From: Peptococcaceae bacterium
GTDB lineage: Bacteria > Bacillota > Peptococcia > Peptococcales > Peptococcaceae
Direction: 5' to 3'
DNA length: 64,000 nucleotides
NCBI GenBank assembly: GCA_900759105.1
Contig: CAAETY010000066.1
Location: forward strand, 41,830-105,829
How positions within the stretch are numbered: position 1 is the first letter of the stretch; each line of letters starts with the position of its first letter. A program made the translations under genes and the position numbers. This document shows positions 52,013-60,351 of the stretch, piece after piece. Below the pieces are notes generated by a model. That model was not told the DNA's origin and made no database searches. It saw only the letters and a list, made by a program, of their open reading frames with translations.

Positions 52013-52081
52013 TCTGAAGCAAATTCTATGATTTCATGAACCGTTGTATGCTATCGAGTCCCATTAATTACCCCTTGACTG

Positions 52082-52090
52082 TGCTATACT
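52082..52090 (+). promoter_or_regulatory. Candidate extended -10 promoter of the stalk-domain protein gene
   Basis: TGCTATACT, 41 bases before the ATG at 52132. No matching -35 at the right distance; a TTGACT lies too close. Confidence 0.4.
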
Positions 52091-52131
52091 GGCTTATACA
52101 AATAAGCAAGCATCAAAAAGGAGCTGATACG

Positions 52132-53067
52132 ATGTTATTCAAAAAAGGATTCATTACTATTGTTACCGCCATGGCTTTGCTGGCGATGCCACAGGCTATG
52201 AATGCCGCTATTTTTCTGCCGGAATACAACCCCTTCGGCCCACCACTTACCGTGCATGTCAACGGTCGCTATATTCCATCGGATACGCAACCGGTCCTTC
52301 AAAACAACCGCGTGCTCTTGCCAATGCGTGCCGCAGCCGAAGCCATTGACGCATCTGTTGAATGGGACAGCACCAGCAATTGCATCAGCGTTCAAAAGGA
52401 CGGCAACACAGCGCTATTCTATGTTGGCCGCCACACTTACACCCTAAACGGCGTGCAAAAAACTACCGATGTCGCACCAACCGTTAAAAACAACCGCACC
52501 CTTCTGCCAATTCGTGCCTTTGCCGAAGCACTGAATGCACACGTAGAATGGAACGCTACCCTGTACGACGTTGAAATCACCATCCCCGGTGCCTATCAAC
52601 CATCTCCCCATATACCGGACGCCCTATCGCCGGCCTTTAACAACATCATACAAAAATACTACGTGCCCGCCACAAAACCCGGCATCGGCAGTTGGGTCTG
52701 TGCATACTATTCAAATTATGAAACCTACTACGACATGCTCTTTGTTTCAGAGCTTCCGGATGGTCGCCGACAAGCCATCGAAGTAACCTCCAAGGATTGC
52801 AACAACGACGATATTCCTGATTTCGCCGTCATTTGGTTAAACTCAGTCACCGATCTCGGTGATAAGCTCATCAACCACCGTGGTGGCATGGATGCGCAAA
52901 TTTATAACAGTGATACCTTCATCGGGCAATATGTGTTTACCTACACCGGCAACGAAATCTTCACATACGGAAGCCCCTACAGTGACACCGACCTCATCCG
53001 CATCAAAAGCGATGGTCACACACCATACGAAGGCGAAGACTGCATATTTTATACCCTCACTAACTGA
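52132..53067 (+). CDS. Secreted copper amine oxidase N-terminal (stalk) domain protein
   Basis: 311 residues from the ATG at 52132 (AAAGGAG site). Signal peptide MLFKKGFITIVTAMALLAM with likely cleavage near AMNA|A (about 24). Residues about 35-150 form two tandem stalk repeats: VHVNGRYI ... NNRVLLPMRAAAEAI ... VEW and the parallel NNRTLLPIRAFAEAL ... VEW. The C-terminal ~150 residues are unassigned, with acidic segments such as DCNNDDIPDF. Stalk domains are common in secreted clostridial proteins that bind the cell wall or surface. It has no copper-oxidase catalytic domain. Confidence 0.85.
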   Translation: MLFKKGFITIVTAMALLAMPQAMNAAIFLPEYNPFGPPLTVHVNGRYIPSDTQPVLQNNRVLLPMRAAAEAIDASVEWDSTSNCISVQKDGNTALFYVGRHTYTLNGVQKTTDVAPTVKNNRTLLPIRAFAEALNAHVEWNATLYDVEITIPGAYQPSPHIPDALSPAFNNIIQKYYVPATKPGIGSWVCAYYSNYETYYDMLFVSELPDGRRQAIEVTSKDCNNDDIPDFAVIWLNSVTDLGDKLINHRGGMDAQIYNSDTFIGQYVFTYTGNEIFTYGSPYSDTDLIRIKSDGHTPYEGEDCIFYTLTN

Positions 53068-53108
53068 AAAAGCAGTAGAAGCAAGCCCCTTGCTTCTACT
53101 GCTTTTTT
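53067..53108 (+). terminator. Rho-independent terminator of the stalk-domain gene
   Basis: Perfect stem AAAAAGCAGTAGAAGCAAG / TTGCTTCTACTGCTTTTTT with a CCCC-containing loop, directly after the stop codon. Between 53109 and 53318 no gene was found. Confidence 0.9.
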
Positions 53109-53318
53109 GTGTTTATATCGCCTATTCTATCTCGACAAAGTGGTATAGATTACAACGTTTGCGCCTCGTCCTCCTTGCCAACCACATAACGCCGTCTATA
53201 TACAAGCCCATCTGTACCAATAGACACACTCTTTCTCTGCGGCCAACTGGCATACTGATGCGCCGCCCCTCTATCGTATGAAAAGAGCATCATAAGATAG
53301 CCTCCCTATGAACAATTT

Positions 53319-53519
53319 TTAGCATTCTATCCCGGTTGATTCCTTATCTTCCGGATCACTTACAGCAATTTGCACCATTTGCACCTCGCCCGGCTCAAGC
53401 ACAAACTCCCCGGCATCGTACTTTTTTTCCGCTATTTCAAACGCTTCCTCCGGAGATTCCGCTTCAATTTCAAAATCCTGTACAATCGTTTCTTCGATGG
53501 TTATGATGTATTTTTTCAT
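53319..53519 (-). CDS. dpnD: DpnD/PcfM-like small protein
   Basis: 66 residues. MKKYIITIEETIVQDFEIEA followed by SPEEAFEIAEKKYDAGEFVL is the DpnD-PcfM pattern (beta hairpin, then a helix with repeated EEA). An acidic tail carries the only Cys near the end. In the pneumococcal DpnI locus dpnD lies next to the endonuclease gene, as here (11-base gap); its function is unknown. PcfM homologues occur on conjugative plasmids. GAGGTG site before the ATG. Confidence 0.8.
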   Translation of the reverse strand: MKKYIITIEETIVQDFEIEAESPEEAFEIAEKKYDAGEFVLEPGEVQMVQIAVSDPEDKESTGIEC

Positions 53520-53530
53520 TTACAATCACC

Positions 53531-54301
53531 TCATACTAATTTTTGATAACGTCCATTTCCTAAAAAAGCGATAATACCTTTGTTACGCAAAAATTGTAAC
53601 TGTTGCCTGATTTTTGGTTTGATATTGTTGTTCTGAGGATGCTTTAATGCCAATTCATCGACAAAAGCATACATATCTGCCAAAGTGAATTGTTGTGTTG
53701 GGATTCGGTTCACACAATGCAGGATATCTATCAGCCAACTACGACTCTGAATATTATTCACTGCCAAGCGACTGCAAATGGCAACTTTTTCAACAACATT
53801 CTCTACTGTCATCACGTGCCCATCCTTGATGATTGGAATGCGTCCTTGGTCAGGTATTTGGTCAATAAGGATATTACAACCAACCCACCCTGCACGACGT
53901 GCCGTATCTGCGAGTGGCTTACGTTTCTCAATGATTTCCGGCACAAAGAAATGGCGCGGTACAAAAAGCAGGTCATTTACTTGCAGCAATTCTTTTGAGT
54001 ACCCCATAAAGAAAAAATCCGGGTTATTGTTTCCGGTAATGCGTGCAATCATTGTTTCATAGGCACCGTCATTAACTTTCTTTCCCATGCGACCATTTTT
54101 GCTTTTCAGCTCATATTCACTGTGACAATAGGGACAATAAAAATCTGCCACCGGACGATTGGCTTCAAATTGTGTAATGTGCTTATAACCGCAACGTGGG
54201 CAGAACATATTGTGACTGACCCAGTTCTCTGTTAACACACGTGCCTTTTGCAAGCCGGATTGATATTGCTCTACGATTTCGCTACTAAAAGTCAGCTCCA
54301 T
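53531..54301 (-). CDS. dpnC: DpnI-type methyl-directed restriction endonuclease
   Basis: 256 residues, essentially the length of DpnI. The PD-(D/E)xK site is intact, with Asp53 in NRPVADFY, Glu64 and Lys66 in EYELKSK, the same numbers as in DpnI. Zinc cysteines are C34, C37, C56 and C59. Further conserved blocks are NPDFFFMGY, KRKPLADTARRAGWVGCNI and the C-terminal winged helix with IKPKIRQQLQFLRNKGIIAF. DpnI cleaves GATC only when adenine is methylated on both strands, so the host should lack Dam-type methylation. Fourth gene of a five-gene operon; gap to the preceding gene is 32 bases. Confidence 0.93.
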   Translation of the reverse strand: MELTFSSEIVEQYQSGLQKARVLTENWVSHNMFCPRCGYKHITQFEANRPVADFYCPYCHSEYELKSKNGRMGKKVNDGAYETMIARITGNNNPDFFFMGYSKELLQVNDLLFVPRHFFVPEIIEKRKPLADTARRAGWVGCNILIDQIPDQGRIPIIKDGHVMTVENVVEKVAICSRLAVNNIQSRSWLIDILHCVNRIPTQQFTLADMYAFVDELALKHPQNNNIKPKIRQQLQFLRNKGIIAFLGNGRYQKLV

Positions 54302-54333
54302 TTTTGTTCCCTCCCATTTGCACTATCGCCTAT

Positions 54334-55116
54334 TTAATCGTAAACTTCCTCTTCTTCTGCAACATTTTCAACATCGACACTACCGTCATAATAATATGAT
54401 AGGTATTCCAAGAAATAGCCTTTCAAGGTTTCTTTATCCAACATAGGACTCATCACAACAGGATAGGCCTTGTTCATTTCAAATAGCACGCGTCTTCCAT
54501 AGCGTTCATCCTTACCAAGATCTGGACGATTTTTGATTTTCGCTTTCAAAACAGCACTTAAACCCGTTTCATCAATCACATCCATGATGTTAATCAAAAA
54601 CTGGCCGTTTCTAAAAATCTCATACTTAATAATGTAATTAAACATATCAAAGTTATTCAATATTAAACGATAGTACCGTTCACGTGCTTGTGGGGCAACA
54701 TTATCTTGGACATATTGCGCTATCAACAGTCCTTTATAAATGTAGTTTTCCCAGTCGAATTTTTTTATAACAATGTTTTTAAAATTTGAGTATTTTTCTT
54801 TTATTTTCGGATATTTTTCCAATAGATACTCTCGTTGATATAAGCACAACCAGGAGTGCCAAAAACATTCATCCATGGTGATGTCACGATCTATATCCAA
54901 AACATACGCTGTCATAGCGTGAAGCATCTCCAAATAGTCGTTTTCATAAGATGTACTATCAAAACGATTGAGATATATTGGAAAATCAGGGAGCTTTCTT
55001 GGAATTAGTTTACTTTCATTCGATAAATATTCACTTTGCCAAAGTGTATCATTTAAAAAGGCCTGATAGAAATTCTCATCATTTTTATAGTTACCACTTA
55101 ACAGCTTAATCTCCAT
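54334..55116 (-). CDS. Operon protein of unknown function (possible DUF6339-like)
   Basis: 260 residues, soluble and mostly helical by pattern. Features: ENFYQAFLNDTLWQSEYLS near the N-terminus, a W-rich central helix (CFWHSWLCLYQREYLLEKYP), and PDLGKDERYGRRVLFEMNKA with an acidic tail (VAEEEEVYD). Aromatic WxxWxxx and ND-W segments faintly recall DUF6339, but I cannot confirm this. I see no catalytic motif. Its start overlaps the previous gene by 11 bases, so a joint function with the 285-residue protein and the ATPase is likely. Confidence 0.6.
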   Translation of the reverse strand: MEIKLLSGNYKNDENFYQAFLNDTLWQSEYLSNESKLIPRKLPDFPIYLNRFDSTSYENDYLEMLHAMTAYVLDIDRDITMDECFWHSWLCLYQREYLLEKYPKIKEKYSNFKNIVIKKFDWENYIYKGLLIAQYVQDNVAPQARERYYRLILNNFDMFNYIIKYEIFRNGQFLINIMDVIDETGLSAVLKAKIKNRPDLGKDERYGRRVLFEMNKAYPVVMSPMLDKETLKGYFLEYLSYYYDGSVDVENVAEEEEVYD

Positions 55117-55963
55117 TTTGCATTCCCCTTACAGCATTGTGATACTTCATAATGAGGTTATCCGATATTTTATAGATTACCTCATCGAGGTTGTCCATAG
55201 TGAGCTCTGAAATATTTTTCGCTTGCATCAAGCTGAATAGCTTAGATTCCAAAGCATTTTCCGGTGGTTCCATTTCATCCACATCCACACCTTCATCCGG
55301 ATTATCAGGATTGGCGTGCATAAGGAAACTAATCAATGCCTTTTGCAACCCCAGATAGAGATAGGGATAATTTAATTCCTTGCTATTCTGCACTTCTGCA
55401 AATTGATATTGTTCGTCTTTATAGACCACCAAAATAGTTTCAGCACCCAAGCGAATTTCCACATCACTATTGATATCTTTATCAATTTGCTTCTCAAAAA
55501 GGTCATATGGTTTATTCTGACTTCCATCAAATATCACTGTATTTGAAAATGCCAACACATTCCCGGCCTTTACTTGAATATCTTCTTTTATACTATCATA
55601 AAACACGTTAAGGTCGTTATTTTGACTAAACGTCACATTTTCCGCTGCTTGTACCATTAACTGCATGGTCGTACGCGCATTGATACACAGCTGTCTTTTC
55701 GGAATACTTTGCACCGTTTTCTTTTTTGGCTCTAGTTTAAAAAACTGATTATCCTTGGATTTTATTATCAAATAGAGCTTGGCTTTTCCCTGTTTCAACA
55801 AATCTTTAATGTACGCTGAACTAATCTCCCACGTCACTTCAATTAAAAAATCATCGGTGTTGTCTTTTATCATCACATCCAACTCAAATTCAGGGTCCAG
55901 ATAATCATCCGAAAAATTCATCAAAACCGGATATGGGAAGTTTGCTTTTTTGGTATAAATCAT
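55106..55963 (-). CDS. Operon protein of unknown function (beta-rich, with acidic linker)
   Basis: 285 residues, not recognised. The first ~160 residues are rich in predicted beta strands (FELDVMIKDNTDDFLIEVTW, KAKLYLIIKSKDNQFFKL). Then come a helical part (YLYLGLQKALISFLMHANPD), an acidic proline-containing linker (DEGVDVDEMEPPENALES) and a C-terminal helix pair. No membrane helix and no nuclease or methylase motif was seen. It starts 3 bases after the ATPase stop and overlaps the next gene by 11 bases. It could be an adaptor of the ATPase. Confidence 0.6.
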   Translation of the reverse strand: MIYTKKANFPYPVLMNFSDDYLDPEFELDVMIKDNTDDFLIEVTWEISSAYIKDLLKQGKAKLYLIIKSKDNQFFKLEPKKKTVQSIPKRQLCINARTTMQLMVQAAENVTFSQNNDLNVFYDSIKEDIQVKAGNVLAFSNTVIFDGSQNKPYDLFEKQIDKDINSDVEIRLGAETILVVYKDEQYQFAEVQNSKELNYPYLYLGLQKALISFLMHANPDNPDEGVDVDEMEPPENALESKLFSLMQAKNISELTMDNLDEVIYKISDNLIMKYHNAVRGMQNGD

Positions 55964-55966
55964 TGA

Positions 55967-57847
55967 CTACACCTCCACGAAATAGGTAAATTTGAGTGAC
56001 TGATTGAATTGGTCTGAAAGTGCCATTTCTAGCATCACTTTGCCATCTGTAATAGACACATCATGAAGCATATTATCCTGCACTTCACAGATTTTGTTTG
56101 TGCCTTTGTCGATAATCTTTTTATAGTTGTTGGTCACATTAAACTCAGTTTCACAGGATGTGCCGGTACCGTCAACCACCGCCAATGAGATATTGCATAG
56201 ATTTTCGCCACTATATTCGGCAATACTGCTAAAATCAAACATCAGTATTTCCTTATCCTTCATCACTGCGCGTTTAACCGCTTCCGGATTCATCGAATAA
56301 CGCACCCGATTTTTATTTTTGTCTTGATTATCTTTTTTGGTAACACGGCGAATAATTTTGTCTATCAAATTCTGTTTTTTCTTTTGTTCCTTCTGCTTTT
56401 TATTCACACGACTTTTTGTTTTTACTTTCACAATTTCCTTGCTACTATTTTGATTGCCCTTGGTTAATTGAACCGTAGCTATGTCTTTCGTTTCATCACG
56501 TTTAAAGTTGCGTTCTTTAGCATAAATTACTTCGGACGTGTCAATCTTCCCATCTGACGGGTTATTTTCTTTGATAATCCCGCTAAAGATTTCGCCCATC
56601 ACCTGGTCAATTTTGTTGATAAAGCGTTTGGCATTCTTTATCAGTTTAGGATCCTTAAAATGATGACACGATAATTCGGTATGGGATTCATTTTCCAAAG
56701 ACTTTAAGAATTGGTCCTCATTTGGCGTCATTGGAATCAATACACCATTAAACGGAGAATTGACATAGCTCTTAATTTTCTTATCCTCAATTTTCATCCC
56801 TATACCGCGCACAATCGCCACACGACCACGCTTAATATCTGGATTATACTGTAAATATAACTTAAAATAATGTTCCTTTTCTAAATCCGGTATGCAGATT
56901 TGTGCCGGCTCAGATTCGGTATAGCTTTTTAAATAAAGTGGCGTAAAGCAGGTTTTCATTTCACTGCTGTCTTGTTCCTCATAAATAGCCGCATTTTTGA
57001 CAATATCACCGATAGTTTCTTTATTTATTTCTAGTTCGTTAACCCTGACTACTAATTTATTTTCCAAAATTGCCACAAAGAAATTGTCACATACCGCACG
57101 GATAATAGCCGTTTCCTCTTGATACTGCTTGCGCAAAAAAGGAATAATTATTTTTAATCCACGTGTGTTTTTTTGAAATACTGATGAAAAATTATTTTCA
57201 AACGGAATATATGCCTCACCATCAATGTCCGTAAAGTATCCCGTTGCACGATACTTCACATCGTTTAACTCGTGTTCAATCAACTGTGTGGTGCCACCGA
57301 TATGTTGATTGCCATCAGCATCACAATTAGCGAAAAACATCATATATAAATCAGAAGCAGCATTGCAAGCAATCTTGCCCACGCCGTGAGAACCGCCACG
57401 CAAGTTTTCTAATTCCTCATCTTCTACAATGTGATGGACACCCTTTTTATAAGCATAAGCGCCCCACGTATCATTTTCCTCACAATTCTCCCCACGAATT
57501 GCACCAGTAAGCCCTTTTGTATTATTATCCTCAAAAGAAATATACGCCACTGTTGAACAAACCATAGCTTTACGCATATGGTCAATCGTTTCACGTGTGT
57601 AAGAATTCTTTCCTTTTAGTGTTTCAATATGTTGCTTAATTTCCTCTACACCCGGCACATCAGATGCATCAATTTCACCGATTGAAATAATCACTTCTAC
57701 CGGTAACGCACATCCTTGCAGCTTTGCATCCAGCGAGTTTTGGATATTTTCGCGCACCAGCCCATCAATACCCAGATTATAAAATTTTTCCAAGGTATTG
57801 TTAAATACCGGCTCCTCAATAGCCTGAATCCTTCTAAAATCCCACAT
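55967..57847 (-). CDS. GHKL-type (MORC/Hsp90/MutL-like) ATPase of a restriction/defence operon
   Basis: 626 residues. The Bergerat ATP fold shows motif I as RENIQNSLDA (E33, N37, D40), motif II as FEDNNTKGLTG (D107) and motif III as GGSHGVGK (151-158). The following ~250 residues look like the S5 transducer domain, with basic residues. Residues about 455-525 form a Lys-rich linker (KKQKEQKKK) and the last ~95 residues form a beta-rich C-terminal domain. Such ATPases dimerise upon ATP binding and act as clamps on DNA. Prokaryotic MORC/MutL-like ATPases are known from restriction and conflict operons. First gene of the DpnI operon; GAGGGG site before the ATG. Confidence 0.78.
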   Translation of the reverse strand: MWDFRRIQAIEEPVFNNTLEKFYNLGIDGLVRENIQNSLDAKLQGCALPVEVIISIGEIDASDVPGVEEIKQHIETLKGKNSYTRETIDHMRKAMVCSTVAYISFEDNNTKGLTGAIRGENCEENDTWGAYAYKKGVHHIVEDEELENLRGGSHGVGKIACNAASDLYMMFFANCDADGNQHIGGTTQLIEHELNDVKYRATGYFTDIDGEAYIPFENNFSSVFQKNTRGLKIIIPFLRKQYQEETAIIRAVCDNFFVAILENKLVVRVNELEINKETIGDIVKNAAIYEEQDSSEMKTCFTPLYLKSYTESEPAQICIPDLEKEHYFKLYLQYNPDIKRGRVAIVRGIGMKIEDKKIKSYVNSPFNGVLIPMTPNEDQFLKSLENESHTELSCHHFKDPKLIKNAKRFINKIDQVMGEIFSGIIKENNPSDGKIDTSEVIYAKERNFKRDETKDIATVQLTKGNQNSSKEIVKVKTKSRVNKKQKEQKKKQNLIDKIIRRVTKKDNQDKNKNRVRYSMNPEAVKRAVMKDKEILMFDFSSIAEYSGENLCNISLAVVDGTGTSCETEFNVTNNYKKIIDKGTNKICEVQDNMLHDVSITDGKVMLEMALSDQFNQSLKFTYFVEV

Positions 57848-57999
57848 AATACCCCTCTTTTATTGTTCTATTTTTAATCACAATTCGTTCAAAATTCGCC
57901 TTATTACAACTTATTTATCACTACATATAATATCATTATTTAGTTAAATTCTCTACTGATACCTTTTTTCTCGAAGTACAGAAAACTGCCCTCAATAGC

Positions 58000-58038
58000 A
58001 ACACAGCCCCAATTCTATTGCGGAATTGAGGCTGTGTT
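58000..58038. terminator. Bidirectional hairpin between the ATPase operon and the HNH genes
   Basis: Stem AACACAGCC-C-CAATTC (58000-58015) and GAATTG-A-GGCTGTGTT (58023-58038). Ten bases beyond the HNH stop on the minus strand. The T-runs are weak on both sides. It probably ends the HNH transcript before the ATPase operon; 57848-57999 is AT-rich upstream DNA without a gene. Confidence 0.6.
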
Positions 58039-58047
58039 GTTATTGTT

Positions 58048-58269
58048 CTAAAATTTCACAATATCCACCAGTCCTTCGTGTACTGCGCGATGGTGTTGGT
58101 GGCAGAGGGTGATGATGTTGTCGGGGATTGGAGCGCCGTTGTATTTTTTGTCGATGATGTGGTGCCCTTCGGGGTCTATTCTACTGCCGCATATTTGGCA
58201 GGTGTTGCGGTCGCGTTTACGGCCTGCTTGTTGGGCTTTGACGTGGGCTTTTTCGCGTTTGGCACTCAT
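58048..58269 (-). CDS. Small HNH endonuclease
   Basis: 73 residues from the ATG at 58269 (AAGGGTG site). The frame opens further upstream but there overlaps the preceding gene. Basic N-terminus KREKAHVKAQQAGRKRDRNT, then CQICG, EGHHIIDK, NIITLCHQHHRAVHEG: the two zinc CxxC/CxxH pairs and the catalytic HH of an HNH nuclease are present. Such tiny HNH proteins occur in phages and mobile islands. Possibly part of the accessory defence region. Confidence 0.82.
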   Translation of the reverse strand: MSAKREKAHVKAQQAGRKRDRNTCQICGSRIDPEGHHIIDKKYNGAPIPDNIITLCHQHHRAVHEGLVDIVKF

Positions 58270-58273
58270 GGTA

Positions 58274-58579
58274 TCACCCTTGTTTCTTTGTGTCCGGTGC
58301 TGTGGTCTTGCCTGCTGATTTATTTTTCTTCTTCTTTTTCTTCTTTTTCTTTTTTTGCTGTGGCAAGGCATTGTTATGGCCATCGCCGAGCATGCGAGCA
58401 ATATTTTGTTCCTTGCCGGTTGCGATGGTGCCGCGCGCATTTGGTGCCAAGTTGTTTTTTTCGTGAATAATGGCTGCGCTAAGGGCTTCGGCTTCATCAA
58501 TGGTCAGTCCTGCAAACACGCAAACAACGGCACGGTTATGCGCTTCGCAAGCGTTTTTTTCTTGGTGGGGTGCAGTCAT
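58274..58579 (-). CDS. Small lysine-rich protein, unknown function
   Basis: About 101 residues from the ATG at 58579 (AAGGA site, six bases). The first ~70 residues include NRAVVCVFAGLTIDEAEALS and AIIHEKNNLAPNARGTIA. Then comes a run of about 12 Lys encoded by a tract of AAG/AAA, and a KKQG end. It stops four bases before the HNH start, so the two are co-translated. I do not recognise a family. The Lys tract is a possible slippage site. Confidence 0.5.
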   Translation of the reverse strand: MTAPHQEKNACEAHNRAVVCVFAGLTIDEAEALSAAIIHEKNNLAPNARGTIATGKEQNIARMLGDGHNNALPQQKKKKKKKKKKNKSAGKTTAPDTKKQG

Positions 58580-58702
58580 GTTCATTCCTTCTCTCATTGC
58601 AGCTTCTCTGGTACGCCTTCTTACTTGTATGATACCACGCCCACCGGCTTTGAACCACCATGGCACTAGTTAAAATTACGCACAAAAATAGCCCTGGCAT
58701 GA

Positions 58703-58756
58703 TGAACTGACCCCCAATTGTTAGACCTAAAAATCTAACGATTGGGGGTCACTACA
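58703..58756. mobile_element. 54-bp stem-loop element with TG...CA ends, copy 2
   Basis: Starts TGAACTGACCCCC, ends GGGGGTCACTACA; the inner 42 bases are identical to copy 1 at 39264-39317. It has no target duplication. The left part recurs at 63638-63667 and its right end at 62392-62408, so the cassette in between is bracketed by the same kind of end. It may be the left terminal hairpin of an IS3-family element. Confidence 0.65.
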
Positions 58757-58845
58757 TTCCGGCGGCCTTTTTTGACAGTCTGCCACCATGGATTTCCATA
58801 GTGGTTAAGTATTACGTATTGTTTAGTATTTTTAATTCATTACCT

Positions 58846-60276
58846 CTAAAAAATCAGATTTACCCATACATACCCAATAGTCAAAATAAATGTTACACAA
58901 ATTATGATTTGCATTGGAACGTATTTATATATAAGTTTTTTAGGTAATTGCTTTTCATTTGAAAATAATACGGTTGCAGCTGAACTTGCGGCCGGTGTCA
59001 AAAAAGCAAAATGCGCTGCTAAGATTAATAATATTACAACAGGCTCAACACCGATACCGACAACACTCGACATTGAAATTACTACAGGAATTAAGCATAA
59101 TGTAACAACAATATTGTTGCAAATATTTGTCATTGCAAGTGCAAACAATACGATTACTACAACAAAAATGTATGGTGAAACACCTCCTAACAATGGAGTT
59201 AATAACTGTACACAAAACGCAGAAATGCCTGTATCTGGTGCTGTCAACATACCACTTAATGCCATTACCATACCGCACATAATCCAAGTGTCCCATAGGA
59301 TGCCAGACGATAATTCTTTAAAGTCCATCATTGGCTTACCATCAACATACCAAACTGTACCAATTAAAAATACCAATAAAATTGGACCAAAAACAGTACA
59401 TTGCGCAGTAAATTTGCCTACAATTGATGTGGCTGGAATATTAGCTTGTAGCAACAGCGCTGTGATAAATAATGCTAATAATACCAAGGTCGCCTTTTGT
59501 CTTTTGTTAGCTTTTACAGTTAACCCTGTTTTATCGATATTCTCCAATTTACTAAAATCAGCTTTTAATATATATTTACTTACTAATAGCCAGATTACAA
59601 GTAAAGCAAAAATGATAGGTAGCATTGCTCCCAAATAGTGAAAATAATTCATGGATTCGCCCATAAAATTAGTATAAGCGCTCATGATGATTAATCCATT
59701 GTCTTGAAACGGAAGTGCAATAATCCCCATTGTGGAAAATAAAACAATCCCTAAATTCATTAATATTGGATAAGCTTCATGATTATCATAACCATATTCC
59801 TCTGAAAGGCCGTATATAACTGACCATAAAAATAAAATTGATAGGAATATGTTTATAATCCCAATAATGATAGCAACAACTAAAATTGTCCCACTAAACA
59901 GCATTGGGCGCCCTTTCAACAACTTCATACCTAACATTTTATCTAAGATAAATTTTGGAACCCCCTCTATCTCAGATAATTTTATTAAAAGAAACGACAA
60001 TAACATAAACGCTACAATTGTATTACCAATACTAGCTTGAAGAGCTGTCGCTACAGTAAGACCATCGGTAAACCCCAAGATAAACATCCCTAATAAACTC
60101 GGGCCTATCATTCCAATGGTCCCCCAACCATATATTAACCCAATTAACAAAGCAAATAGTTGCATACCTTTTACTGTCATTGGTTCTGGTGGCGCAATAT
60201 TTCGAATACAAAGAATCAATGCAATCATAATCGCATAATTTACTATGATTTTAACGGAACTTTTTGATTGAGACAT
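58846..60276 (-). CDS. DASS/SLC13-family anion transporter
   Basis: 476 residues with about 11-12 membrane helices. Typical divalent anion:Na+ symporter features are IGNTIVAFMLLSFLLIKL, LPFQDNGLIIMSAY, NICNNIVVTLCLIPVVISMS (SNxxx-type tip) and FAFLTPAASSAATVLFSNE (TP motif). It would import a dicarboxylate, sulfate-like or related anion. Operon with a phosphodiesterase-like enzyme (about 75-base gap with a hairpin). It is the downstream gene of the cassette. AGGAGG site before the ATG. AT-rich compared with the older parts of the window. Confidence 0.82.
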   Translation of the reverse strand: MSQSKSSVKIIVNYAIMIALILCIRNIAPPEPMTVKGMQLFALLIGLIYGWGTIGMIGPSLLGMFILGFTDGLTVATALQASIGNTIVAFMLLSFLLIKLSEIEGVPKFILDKMLGMKLLKGRPMLFSGTILVVAIIIGIINIFLSILFLWSVIYGLSEEYGYDNHEAYPILMNLGIVLFSTMGIIALPFQDNGLIIMSAYTNFMGESMNYFHYLGAMLPIIFALLVIWLLVSKYILKADFSKLENIDKTGLTVKANKRQKATLVLLALFITALLLQANIPATSIVGKFTAQCTVFGPILLVFLIGTVWYVDGKPMMDFKELSSGILWDTWIMCGMVMALSGMLTAPDTGISAFCVQLLTPLLGGVSPYIFVVVIVLFALAMTNICNNIVVTLCLIPVVISMSSVVGIGVEPVVILLILAAHFAFLTPAASSAATVLFSNEKQLPKKLIYKYVPMQIIICVTFILTIGYVWVNLIF

Positions 60277-60305
60277 CTAAAACACCTCCTGTTTTAAATA
60301 CTCAT

Positions 60306-60336
60306 CTCGGTAGGAGAAAAGCACTCTCCTACCGAG
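60306..60336 (-). promoter_or_regulatory. Perfect intercistronic hairpin
   Basis: 12-bp perfect stem CTCGGTAGGAGA / TCTCCTACCGAG with a 7-base loop between the phosphodiesterase and transporter genes, without a T-run. It may tune relative expression or protect the mRNA. Confidence 0.55.
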
Positions 60337-60351
60337 GAGCACCTTTTCGCT

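Noticed and set aside
52132..53067. Functional copper amine oxidase
   Set aside because: Only the N-terminal stalk-type repeats are present; no catalytic domain or topaquinone motif was seen.
58048..58500. Longer 150-residue version of the HNH protein
   Set aside because: The extension overlaps the Lys-rich gene in another frame; the internal ATG at 58269 has a good ribosome-binding site.
58676..58756. CRISPR-like repeat
   Set aside because: Copies are solitary and palindromic with no regular spacers; the IS-end explanation fits better.
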